The notes below the pieces were generated by a model. The model was not told where the DNA came from. It searched no databases and saw only the letters and a list, made by a program, of their open reading frames with translations. This document shows positions 49,503 to 58,049 of a stretch of DNA of 64,000 nt, in pieces. Location of the stretch: contig NZ_WWEO01000045.1 of NCBI RefSeq assembly GCF_009928685.1, positions 310,001-374,000 on the forward strand. Direction: 5' to 3'. The DNA comes from Mucilaginibacter agri (lineage in GTDB: Bacteria > Bacteroidota > Bacteroidia > Sphingobacteriales > Sphingobacteriaceae). The position numbers and the translations under genes are program-made. Numbering within the stretch: position 1 is the stretch's first letter; each line of letters opens with the position of its first letter.

Positions 49503-50474
49503 TTACTTAACAGCCTGAAAATTTGACGGGATAGTTAAATGATATTTTTGGGCAACCACCGGGTTGTAAACACGTTTGCGGATCTTCACCATCTCAGGTT
49601 TCAAGCCCTCGGTCGAATGCGTTTTTAAATATTGTGCAGCTTGTAAACCGGCCTGATATCCCCATTGATAAATATCAGCACCGAAAGCGGCCACCGCTCC
49701 ACGTTGCACTAAACCTGCTTCGCTAGTGAAAATAGGCACATTTTTTTCGTTGCAGCTTTTCAATATGGTTTCAAACGAAGCAAATACCGTATTATCCGGG
49801 TTTGCAAAAAAGGCATCTATATTTTTGCTTAATAATGATTGCGTAACCAATTGCGCATCAGCAGATGAATTAAGCGGTAAAGCAACAATGGTAATGTTCA
49901 TGCCGTCGGCCAATGATTTAATTCGGGCTAACGCATCTGCCGATTGTGGTTCTGATTGATTATAGATCATTCCGACTACCAGTTTCCCGGATTTGGGCTT
50001 TAAAATTTTAGGAATTAGGGCAAATGAAGTATCTATATATTGAAGGTCTTCTACCGCACCAAATAAATTAGCAGGGGCTTTGCCATCGGCACCGATTAAG
50101 TGAGCACGTTCGAGCGTTGGCGAAACCATCATAAACACCGGGATCGTCTTTGTTTTTTGTGAAGCAGTTACAGAAGATAACGTAGTACAAGTAGCCAATA
50201 GATCGACCTTATTGCTTACAAATTGATTGACAATCTGCGTTAAAGTCGGGATACTTCCCTGCGCATTTCTGTATTCTATCACAACTGTTTTTTTGTCCTC
50301 GCTAAAGCCGTTTTGTTTTAGCGCGTCGGTAAAGCCAACACGAGCCTGAGATATAGTAGCATCTTCAAAAGCATCAACAAAACCTACTACCGGAACGCCC
50401 TTTGGATGGTTTTGCTGACACGATACAAGGCCGAAAATTAATAACAATGCGGCTAACCTAACCATGTTTTTCAT
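49503..50474 (-). CDS. ABC importer substrate-binding lipoprotein (TrpX-like)
   Basis: A 323-residue protein with a lipoprotein signal (LAALLLIFGLVSC, Cys19) and the ABC_sub_bind fold: PVVGFVDAFEDATISQARVGFTDALKQNGF, IPTLTQIVNQFVSNKVDLLATCTTLSSVTA, and GAVAAFGADIYQWGYQAGLQAAQYL. This family (PF04392) includes TrpX. It delivers ligand from the periplasm to the permease. A minus-strand TATTTTAG element (50486-50479) ends 4 nt before the ATG, so the operon may start with a leaderless mRNA. Confidence 0.88.
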   Translation of the reverse strand: MKNMVRLAALLLIFGLVSCQQNHPKGVPVVGFVDAFEDATISQARVGFTDALKQNGFSEDKKTVVIEYRNAQGSIPTLTQIVNQFVSNKVDLLATCTTLSSVTASQKTKTIPVFMMVSPTLERAHLIGADGKAPANLFGAVEDLQYIDTSFALIPKILKPKSGKLVVGMIYNQSEPQSADALARIKSLADGMNITIVALPLNSSADAQLVTQSLLSKNIDAFFANPDNTVFASFETILKSCNEKNVPIFTSEAGLVQRGAVAAFGADIYQWGYQAGLQAAQYLKTHSTEGLKPEMVKIRKRVYNPVVAQKYHLTIPSNFQAVK

Positions 50475-50540
50475 GCGTCTAAAATAAACAATTAAGAAAC
50501 ATTAGGTTCATAAATGTATACGTCTTCCTTCATTTTTACG

Positions 50541-50548
50541 TTAATTTG
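50541..50548 (+). promoter_or_regulatory. Candidate -7 element of the aminotransferase gene, near-leaderless
   Basis: TTAATTTG (one mismatch) ends 6 nt before the ATG at 50555. Confidence 0.35.
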
Positions 50549-50554
50549 GCATAC

Positions 50555-51700
50555 ATGATACCAATAATATCTAAGCTTCCCCAAACACCGACCACCATAT
50601 TTACCGTGATGTCGGCCCTGGCCAACGAGGTCGGCGCTATTAATTTATCGCAGGGTTTTCCCGACTATGAATGCTCGCCAATACTCACCGAACTGGTGCA
50701 TAAAGCCATGAAAGATGGATTTAATCAGTATGCACCTATGCCGGGGTTATTAACACTGCGTGAGCAGATCAGCCATAAAACTGAAAAGCTTTATGGAGCC
50801 GTTTATGACCCCAATACAGAAGTTACTATTACCGCGGGCGGAACGCAGGCTATCTTCACAGCCATAAGCGCCATCATTCATCCAAACGATGAGGTTATCA
50901 TATTTGAACCAGCCTACGATTGTTACTCACCTACTATTAAGTTAAACGGTGGTATCGTAAAATCGTTAGAGTTGCATCCGCCAGATTATCGCATTCAATG
51001 GGATATGGTCAAAAAACTCGTTAGCAATAAAACGCGGATGATCATTTTAAACTCGCCGCATAATCCTACGGCAACTATTCTTAACGAAGAAGATATTAAG
51101 CAATTAACAGATATTGTAAAAAACCGCGATATCATTATTCTTAGCGATGAGGTTTACGAGCATTTGGTTTTTGATGGTAATCAACACCTGAGCATGGCCC
51201 GTTACCCGGAGTTGCAGCAGCGTAGTTTTATTGTAGCATCCTTTGGAAAGCTGTTTCATACCACCGGGTGGAAGGTAGGTTATTGCCTCGCCCCCGCTTA
51301 CTTAATGCAGGAGTTTAGAAAAATACATCAGTTTAATGTATTTAGTGTAAACACCCCAATGCAAGTAGCTGCTGCCGAATATTTAAAAGATGAGGACAGT
51401 TACTTAAGCTTGCCCGATTTCTTTCAGCAAAAGCGCGACTACTTTCGGGAGGGTTTAAAGCAAAGCAGATTTGATCTATTGCCTTGTGCCGGTTCATATT
51501 TTCAATCCGTTCGTTATCAAAATATAGCAGATGAGAAAGATAGTGAATTCGCTATTCGGGTAACTAAAGAAATAGGAGTTGCTGCCATTCCTGTTTCAGC
51601 CTTCTATTCGAGGGGAACCGACCACCAGGTGCTGCGCTTTTGCTTCGCAAAAAAACAGGAGACCTTAGATAAAGCCATCGAAAGATTAATAAAGCTTTAA
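50555..51700 (+). CDS. Methionine/kynurenine-type aminotransferase (fold type I PLP)
   Basis: About 381 residues from the ATG at 50555; a TTG nine bases earlier lies inside the promoter. Class I/II aminotransferase landmarks are INLSQGFPDYE, the phosphate-binding TAGGTQAIF (93-101), NSPHNPTAT with Asn170, SDEVYEHL (197-204), the PLP lysine in SFGKLFHTTGWKVGY (Lys232) and the C-terminal RFCFAKK. It most resembles YbdL-like methionine aminotransferases and kynurenine-oxoglutarate transaminases. The adjacent nitrilase-family gene (53 bp downstream) supports a pathway in which a keto-acid amide product is cleared. Confidence 0.88.
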   Translation: MIPIISKLPQTPTTIFTVMSALANEVGAINLSQGFPDYECSPILTELVHKAMKDGFNQYAPMPGLLTLREQISHKTEKLYGAVYDPNTEVTITAGGTQAIFTAISAIIHPNDEVIIFEPAYDCYSPTIKLNGGIVKSLELHPPDYRIQWDMVKKLVSNKTRMIILNSPHNPTATILNEEDIKQLTDIVKNRDIIILSDEVYEHLVFDGNQHLSMARYPELQQRSFIVASFGKLFHTTGWKVGYCLAPAYLMQEFRKIHQFNVFSVNTPMQVAAAEYLKDEDSYLSLPDFFQQKRDYFREGLKQSRFDLLPCAGSYFQSVRYQNIADEKDSEFAIRVTKEIGVAAIPVSAFYSRGTDHQVLRFCFAKKQETLDKAIERLIKL

Positions 51701-51753
51701 GATTCAACCAATTTTTTACATAAATTATAAACATCTAGCCGAACTAAAACTTT

Positions 51754-52533
51754 ATGGAGAACCTTAAAATAACCGTGTTTCAGGGACATCTTTTTTGGGA
51801 AAACGTTGAAAAAAACCTTCAAAATATAGGACTACGACTTGCCGGTATCCGCGAGAAGACCGACTTGATTATTCTACCCGAAATGTTCAATACGGGCTTT
51901 ACCATGAATGCCGAAAAACTTGCTGAACCCATGTATGGTAAAACTATGCAATGGATGCAGGAAACAGCCCAAAAGTTTGGTGCCGTAATTACAGGTAGCC
52001 TTATTATAGCCGAAGGCGGCCACTATTATAACCGTTTAATATGGATGCGTCCCGATGGTACATATGCGCAATATGATAAACGTCATCTGTTTACGATGGC
52101 TAAAGAGCAGGAAACTTATACAGCCGGTCGCGAGAAACTAATTGTGGAACTAAATGGCTGGAAAATATGCCCCGTTATATGCTATGATTTGCGATTTCCG
52201 GTATGGTTACGTAATGTAGACACGGCCTATGATTTGATGATCATTGTGGCTAACTGGCCCGAAAAGCGATCGTTACACTGGCGTACGCTTATACCTGCAC
52301 GCGCTATAGAAAACCTCGCATACGTTATTGGTGTTAACCGTGTAGGCTACGATGGTAATGAGGTATACCATTCGGGCGATTCGACGTGCATAGACCCAAG
52401 CGGCAATGTGCTATATTATAAACGAGACGAAGAAGATGTATATACCTTTACGGTGTCGGGAGATGAAGTAACTAGAGCCCGGCGCTATTTTCCGTTCCTA
52501 AAAGACGCCGACGCGTTTACTATGCCGGAATGA
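51754..52533 (+). CDS. Nitrilase-family omega-amidase (YafV-like)
   Basis: A 259-residue member of the carbon-nitrogen hydrolase family. The Glu-Lys-Cys triad is present: LPEMFNTGF (Glu43), YDKRHLF (Lys109) and VICYDLRFPVW (Cys143). YafV-type enzymes hydrolyse 2-oxoglutaramate and 2-oxosuccinamate, which glutamine transaminases produce. Its partner aminotransferase lies 53 bp upstream, so the pair probably regenerates amino acids from keto acids using glutamine, for example in methionine salvage, and pulls the reaction by destroying the amide. Confidence 0.88.
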   Translation: MENLKITVFQGHLFWENVEKNLQNIGLRLAGIREKTDLIILPEMFNTGFTMNAEKLAEPMYGKTMQWMQETAQKFGAVITGSLIIAEGGHYYNRLIWMRPDGTYAQYDKRHLFTMAKEQETYTAGREKLIVELNGWKICPVICYDLRFPVWLRNVDTAYDLMIIVANWPEKRSLHWRTLIPARAIENLAYVIGVNRVGYDGNEVYHSGDSTCIDPSGNVLYYKRDEEDVYTFTVSGDEVTRARRYFPFLKDADAFTMPE

Positions 52534-52596
52534 TGTTTGATTGGCACTTCACTTTAACTTCATTCGCGTTCTTGAAAATTGCAATACGAACGAAGG

Positions 52597-55191
52597 ATGA
52601 GGTTAAAGATGAAGGGCTATCAGGTACATTTAAAAAATAAAAACTTCTATTTTAAAGAGATACTTGGATTTCTCTTCCTTCTTTTTGCCGTCTATTTTAT
52701 GCGGCACCAGTCGTACGAGCTTAAAAACATTGGCACAGTATTAAAGACCACGCAAACTAATTGGATACTAATTGGCCTCGGTGTCACACTATTCTACATA
52801 GCTACTCAAGCTTACATGTATATCTACAGTTTTCGTACTGTGGGTGCAAATATCGGGCTTTGGGATGGTACAAAGCTTTTCTTAAAACGCAACCTCATAA
52901 GCGTTTTCTTGCCCGGCGGCGGGGTTACTTCCCTGGCGTTCTTCACTAAGGAAATTGAGCAGCAGAAGATCAGCAAAACGCGTATCAATTTTGCCTCATA
53001 CATTTATGGTTTTGTCGGCATTTTTACCGTATTTCTGGTAGCGATACCTGCTATGCTATGGCTGTTGCTAACGCACCAACAATTTGCCGGCGAATTATGG
53101 GCTTTCGTTGGCGTGAGTGTATTGCTTATCATATTAGCGTTGGCTACCTGGTCGCTTTTAAAACAAGGTATAGTTTTCAAGCTTGTTGCACGTTTCAGTC
53201 CTGAGATTGAGTTGGTTTGGAAAGAAATTATATCTGATAAATTTTCATACAAGGCTTTTATCCAAACAGTTCTAATTTCGCTGCTTATCGAATTTCAAGG
53301 GATATCACATTTACTTATTGCTATGGCTGCTATCGGTAAAGTACCATTGTTCGAAGCAGCTGCTGTTGGTTATATCATAGCCACCTTATTTCTAATCGTC
53401 TCCCCGTTTTTGCGCGGTATGGGCGCTATAGAGCTGTCGCTGATATTATTTTTAAAACACTACGGATTTACCACCAACGAGGCAGCCGCAATTACATTAC
53501 TTTACCGCATGTTCGAGTTCTGGTTACCACTTGTAGCCGGGGTCTTTAGTTTCATATTTAACAAAGGCAATATCTTCCTGCGTATTTTCCCGGCTGTGTT
53601 GTTGTTTGGCCTTGGGCTAGTCAATATCATATCGGTACTTACACCTGCAATAAAATCGCGACTTCGATTAATTGTGGAATTTCTGCCGGTACAAACCATT
53701 TACATATCGAATTTCCTGGTGTTAATCATTGGCATACTGCTAATCGTTACATCTGCTTTTTTGATCAGGGGTTTGCGTAACGCATGGTATTTCGCACTGG
53801 CTTTGTGCGTGTTTTCATTAGTTGGCCATATAACCAAAGCCTTTGATTATGAGGAGGCGTTGATAGCTTTCTTTGTATTAATCGCCTTGTTGTTAACCCA
53901 AAAGCAATATTATATTCGCACCAACAGAAATTTGCAGAGTCTTAGCCTAGGTGCAGCTATATGGATATTTGCAGCAGTTACTATTTATGGCATTGTCGGT
54001 TTTTACTATCTCGATAAAAAGCATTTCGATGTAGACTTCACATTAGCCGCCTCTGTTCGCAATACTTTTGTCAACTTCATATTACTTAACTCCGATGGCC
54101 TGGTACCTCGTACCCGTTTTGCCAATTGGTTTTTATATTCCATTAACTTATTCGGAGTTACGGCTATTACGCTGGTCTTTTATGCTTTTATTAAACCTTA
54201 CTTTCTGGAACGGGAAATTGACGCGACAGAACTGAACAAAGCACAGCAATTACTGGAAAAGTACGGCAATTCGCCGGTTGATTACTTTAAGACTTATGCC
54301 GATAAATTATTCTTCTTCTCTGAAGACCACGACGGTTTTTTAGCCTACCGGGTGGCAAATAATTTTGCCATTGTATTGGAAGAGCCGGTTTGTTTCAATA
54401 GTGTTGGTGTAAAGTCGTCCATCCTGCGCGAATTCGAAAAATTTTGTCAACAACAAGGCATTAAGGCCGCTTATTACCGTGTGGATGGGCTTAGTCTCGA
54501 TTTGTTCGGTTACCTCGGCAAAAAATGGATGGTAATAGGCCAGGAAGCCATACTCGATTTAGATACTTTCTCCATGGAAGGAAAAGACCGCAAATCGATG
54601 CGTAACGCTGTAAACAGCATGCAAAAGAAGGGCTTTATCACCCAAATTTATGAGGCTCCGATAAAGGAGGGCCTGCTACAAAAACTAAAACTGGTAAGCG
54701 ATGAGTGGCTGCAAAGCATGGAGCGCGAAGAGTTGGTTTTCTCTCAGGGTATGTTTGACTGGGAACAGTTGAAAAACCAAACCATCATCACCCTCGAAAA
54801 CGAAGATGAAAAGGTACTCGCCTTTTTAAATATCATCCCCGACTATACCGCCGGCGAAGCAACTTACGACCTAATCAGGAAAACACCCGATGCACCGGGA
54901 GGCAATATGGACGTGCTTATTATCGAATTGATTAATTATTGCAAAAACAAAGGTTATCACTATTTGAATATGGGCCTCGCCCCTATGTCGGGTATCGAAA
55001 AAGCGCAGGACCTGCCGGAGCGTACCATTAAGTTTGCGTATGAAAAGATCCAGCAGTTTAGGCATTATCGTGGACTTCGTGATTTTAAAGAGAAGTTTGA
55101 TCCGTTGTGGCGCAATAAATACCTCGTGTATGAAAATACTTACGACTTGTTGCAGTTGCCACTGGCGATTTCTAAAGTGATGAAACCGTAA
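52597..55191 (+). CDS. mprF: MprF/LpiA-like lysyl-phosphatidylglycerol synthase and flippase
   Basis: About 864 residues from the ATG at 52597; an ATG at 52609 is equally possible, while an upstream TTG is unlikely. The N-terminal half has many membrane helices of the flippase-like UPF0104 domain, containing SVFLPGGGVTSLAFF and FLIVSPFLRGMGAIELSL. The C-terminal half (from about residue 535) is the cytosolic DUF2156 transferase with EDHDGFLAYRV, DLDTFSMEGKDRKSMRNAVN, and YHYLNMGLAPMSG. The family moves lysine or alanine from tRNA onto phosphatidylglycerol and flips the lipid, giving resistance to cationic peptides. The following AcvB/VirJ-like gene supports this reading. The amino acid used is unknown. 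Confidence 0.85.
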   Translation: MRLKMKGYQVHLKNKNFYFKEILGFLFLLFAVYFMRHQSYELKNIGTVLKTTQTNWILIGLGVTLFYIATQAYMYIYSFRTVGANIGLWDGTKLFLKRNLISVFLPGGGVTSLAFFTKEIEQQKISKTRINFASYIYGFVGIFTVFLVAIPAMLWLLLTHQQFAGELWAFVGVSVLLIILALATWSLLKQGIVFKLVARFSPEIELVWKEIISDKFSYKAFIQTVLISLLIEFQGISHLLIAMAAIGKVPLFEAAAVGYIIATLFLIVSPFLRGMGAIELSLILFLKHYGFTTNEAAAITLLYRMFEFWLPLVAGVFSFIFNKGNIFLRIFPAVLLFGLGLVNIISVLTPAIKSRLRLIVEFLPVQTIYISNFLVLIIGILLIVTSAFLIRGLRNAWYFALALCVFSLVGHITKAFDYEEALIAFFVLIALLLTQKQYYIRTNRNLQSLSLGAAIWIFAAVTIYGIVGFYYLDKKHFDVDFTLAASVRNTFVNFILLNSDGLVPRTRFANWFLYSINLFGVTAITLVFYAFIKPYFLEREIDATELNKAQQLLEKYGNSPVDYFKTYADKLFFFSEDHDGFLAYRVANNFAIVLEEPVCFNSVGVKSSILREFEKFCQQQGIKAAYYRVDGLSLDLFGYLGKKWMVIGQEAILDLDTFSMEGKDRKSMRNAVNSMQKKGFITQIYEAPIKEGLLQKLKLVSDEWLQSMEREELVFSQGMFDWEQLKNQTIITLENEDEKVLAFLNIIPDYTAGEATYDLIRKTPDAPGGNMDVLIIELINYCKNKGYHYLNMGLAPMSGIEKAQDLPERTIKFAYEKIQQFRHYRGLRDFKEKFDPLWRNKYLVYENTYDLLQLPLAISKVMKP

Positions 55192-55230
55192 AAAATTCGG
55201 ATTTCGAATGTTCAATTTCGAATTTATAAC
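55192..55230. repeat. Short inverted repeats in the mprF-acvB spacer
   Basis: The 39-bp spacer contains three close copies of an aattcg/ttcgaat motif in both orientations. It could form a small hairpin; no T-run follows. Confidence 0.35.
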
Positions 55231-56664
55231 ATGAAGAAGATCATAAAAAGCTTAACGGTACCATTCGCTAAATTCATATTGATTATACTCTCATCTGCTT
55301 CATTCAACTACGCGCAAGCCAAATCTCAAGAAACCGATTCTATTCGTTATGGCGGTTTCGGCTATCTTCATTTATATAAACCAACGCAAGCTATAAATAA
55401 CGTGATTATTTGCGTGTCCGGCGACGGCGGCTGGAATGAAGGTATCGAAAGTATTGCCTTAAAAATTAAATCGCCCAATACTTTATTAATCGGTGTTGAT
55501 GTTCGTCGCGTACTAAAATATATGCGCGAGAGTAAATCCGCATGCTTATATCCCGCTGCTAACTTTGAGGAAATGAGCCAGTTTGTACAAAAGGAAATGG
55601 GATATAAAACTTACTTCACGCCCGTTTTGCTAGGTTATTCTTCTGGCGCAACATTAGTTTATGGTTTATTGGCGCAGGCCCCACAGAACACTTTTAGAGG
55701 GGCTATCGTATTTGGGTTTTGCCCCGATCTGGAAATTAATAAGCCGCTTTGCATTGGATCCGGAAAATTTGAGTGCATCAAAAGAAATGATAACAAAGGA
55801 TATGATATTGGACCAACAAGTAATTTAAGTACGCCCTTTATATCCATGCAAGGTAATGTAGACCAGATATGCGACTATGCATTAACAGTTGCCTTTCTAA
55901 AAAAGGTATCTCATGCCCAGGTTATTTCTTTACCCAAAGTTGGCCATGGGTATACTGAAGATAAAAATTGGGTGCCGCAGTTTAAACAAGCTTACGCCCA
56001 TTTGTTAACTACAACGCGGGACGTTCCTCCACCAAACGAAGCCAATATGAAGATTGATCTGCCTATTAAAGTAACCGAGGCCAGCGGGACAGCCACTTCT
56101 GACAAGATGGTTTTAATGATCTCTGGCGATGGCGGCTGGACTGGTTTCGACCAGCAAATTGCCTCCGAATTTGCATCGCACGGTGTGCCGGTCGTGGGGC
56201 TAAACTCGCTTAAATATTTCTGGATCAAGAAATCGCCTGAACAAACTGCACAGGATGTTCTCATGCTGATCGATAAATATTCTGTAACTTGGAAAAAAGA
56301 GAACATCGTACTGGTTGGTTATTCATTTGGGGCTGATGTAATGCCCTTTATTTACAATAGGTTACCGGAGAATATCAAAAACCGGATTCAGTACGTAGGC
56401 CTCCTTTCCCCTTCAAAAGACACAGATTTCGAAGTACATGTAAGTGATCTGCTAAATTTCGGCTCGTCGGATCGTGAATTAAAAGTACCAGCCGAAATAG
56501 AGAAAATGAATGCCCCTCATATTACCTGCTTCTTTGGCAAAGATGAGGAGGATGTGCCTGTAAATGAGCTACCAAAGCAAAGTTGCAGGGTAATAATTTT
56601 AGAGGGCGGACACCATTATGAAAATAGCTTTAATATCGTTTATAAGAGTATACTATTTCAATAA
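55231..56664 (+). CDS. AcvB/VirJ-like periplasmic protein (candidate lysyl-lipid hydrolase)
   Basis: A 477-residue protein with a signal peptide (FAKFILIILSSASFNYAQA) and two alpha/beta-hydrolase-like halves. Each half has an SGDGGW motif (residues 63-68 and 298-303) and a serine elbow, LLGYSSG (Ser137) and LVGYSFG (Ser365). His in LPKVGHGYT and GGHHYENS may complete the sites. This is the layout of Agrobacterium AcvB and VirJ; AcvB hydrolyses lysyl-phosphatidylglycerol and is paired with the synthase LpiA. The gene follows the MprF/LpiA-like gene by 39 bp, the same pairing, so a role in turnover of aminoacylated lipid is likely but inferred. Confidence 0.85.
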   Translation: MKKIIKSLTVPFAKFILIILSSASFNYAQAKSQETDSIRYGGFGYLHLYKPTQAINNVIICVSGDGGWNEGIESIALKIKSPNTLLIGVDVRRVLKYMRESKSACLYPAANFEEMSQFVQKEMGYKTYFTPVLLGYSSGATLVYGLLAQAPQNTFRGAIVFGFCPDLEINKPLCIGSGKFECIKRNDNKGYDIGPTSNLSTPFISMQGNVDQICDYALTVAFLKKVSHAQVISLPKVGHGYTEDKNWVPQFKQAYAHLLTTTRDVPPPNEANMKIDLPIKVTEASGTATSDKMVLMISGDGGWTGFDQQIASEFASHGVPVVGLNSLKYFWIKKSPEQTAQDVLMLIDKYSVTWKKENIVLVGYSFGADVMPFIYNRLPENIKNRIQYVGLLSPSKDTDFEVHVSDLLNFGSSDRELKVPAEIEKMNAPHITCFFGKDEEDVPVNELPKQSCRVIILEGGHHYENSFNIVYKSILFQ

Positions 56665-56743
56665 ACGGTTCATTTAGTTATTACTTCATACAAAATTCAT
56701 ATCCGTTATTAAAATTTGTATCGATGAATAGGGAACAGAAACA

Positions 56744-58018
56744 ATGCAAAACTTTAAGAAACTAACTTTAATTTTACCTGCTTTTACACTTATTACTTCA
56801 CTAAACGCTAAGGCCCAGACAGATACGCTAAAGATAAATTTTCAGGATGCTGAAAAGCAATTTTTGCAAAACAACCTAAGCCTGGTTGCACAGAAGTATA
56901 ACGTAGAATCTACAAAAGCACTCATTGATCAAGCCAAACTTTGGGACAACCCCACCCTTAGTACAGATCAAAACATTTGGGATGGTGGCACAAAAAAATT
57001 CTTTTATCATGCTAATGATAATGGTCAGGTGTTTTTACAATTAAGCCAGGTATTTACCACCGCAGGCAAACGCGGGAAGCAGGTACAGGTTGCTAAAGAC
57101 AACGCTCAAATCCAGGAAGCTGAGTTTAACGATCTGATGCGTAACCTGCGTTACAATCTTCAGCTCGATTTTGGTCAGGTAGCTACGTTGGTGCAGCAAG
57201 GCCAGGTTTATCAGAAAGAGATTACAGCAGCAAATAACCTAGTTGACGCCACCCAGAAGACTTTCGATGCAGGAAACACCTCGATGAAGGATCTTATCCG
57301 TTTGAAAGCTCTTTTATTTGGGTTACAGAACGATATGGTAGAAAACTCGCGCCAAATCAATGAACTGCAAACCGAACTTAAAACATTGCTACGTGTTAAA
57401 GAAACCAGCTTTGTTTTACCGGTAGTAAATGATACACCAGTACAGGATGTTAATCTCGACGTGATGGCTTTAATTGAACAGGCCAAAACAAACCGTCCCG
57501 ATTATTTATCTAACCAATACCAGTTAAAATCATCTACCCATAACCTGGCTTTGCAAAAAGCTATGGCTGCGCCAGATGTTACTATTGGTGGCTCGTTTGA
57601 TAAAAATAGTAGTTATGCACGTAATTACTACGGTTTACAAATCGGTTTACCCCTGCCGGTTTTTAATCGCAATCAAGGCAATATCAAATCTGCTAAGTAC
57701 GATGTAATGAGTCAGCAAGCCACATTACAGGATAACGAAGTTAGGTTACGCAATGACGTGGTACAGGCTATTAATCAGTACAAGTTAAACCAGCAACTGT
57801 TTAGCACACAGCAAACACAGTTTAATGAGCAGTACGATAAGCTTTTTAATGCCATGTCTACCAGCTTAAAGCAGCGTCAGATTGGTTTGGTGGAGTTTAT
57901 CGATTTCTTCGATAGCTACAAAGACACCAAGCTTAAGATTTTGCAACAACAGTATAATCTGCAAAAATCTATTGCCGACCTCAACTTCGCCGTTGGTGTA
58001 ACCGTGATTAAGCCTTAA
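56744..58018 (+). CDS. czcC: TolC-family outer membrane efflux protein (CzcC-like)
   Basis: A 424-residue protein with a signal peptide (KKLTLILPAFTLITSLNAKAQ). Long helical and beta segments repeat twice, as in TolC-like barrels, including LWDNPTLSTDQNIWDGG, LSQVFTTAGKRGKQVQVAKDN and YGLQIGLPLPVFNRNQGNI. It should form the outer membrane exit duct of the RND pump encoded by the next two genes. It is the first gene of the czcCBA-like operon; AAAATTTG at 56711-56718 is a possible -7 element. Confidence 0.9.
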   Translation: MQNFKKLTLILPAFTLITSLNAKAQTDTLKINFQDAEKQFLQNNLSLVAQKYNVESTKALIDQAKLWDNPTLSTDQNIWDGGTKKFFYHANDNGQVFLQLSQVFTTAGKRGKQVQVAKDNAQIQEAEFNDLMRNLRYNLQLDFGQVATLVQQGQVYQKEITAANNLVDATQKTFDAGNTSMKDLIRLKALLFGLQNDMVENSRQINELQTELKTLLRVKETSFVLPVVNDTPVQDVNLDVMALIEQAKTNRPDYLSNQYQLKSSTHNLALQKAMAAPDVTIGGSFDKNSSYARNYYGLQIGLPLPVFNRNQGNIKSAKYDVMSQQATLQDNEVRLRNDVVQAINQYKLNQQLFSTQQTQFNEQYDKLFNAMSTSLKQRQIGLVEFIDFFDSYKDTKLKILQQQYNLQKSIADLNFAVGVTVIKP

Positions 58019-58049
58019 TTAATTTAAACTCGATAACAACAAACTATAA

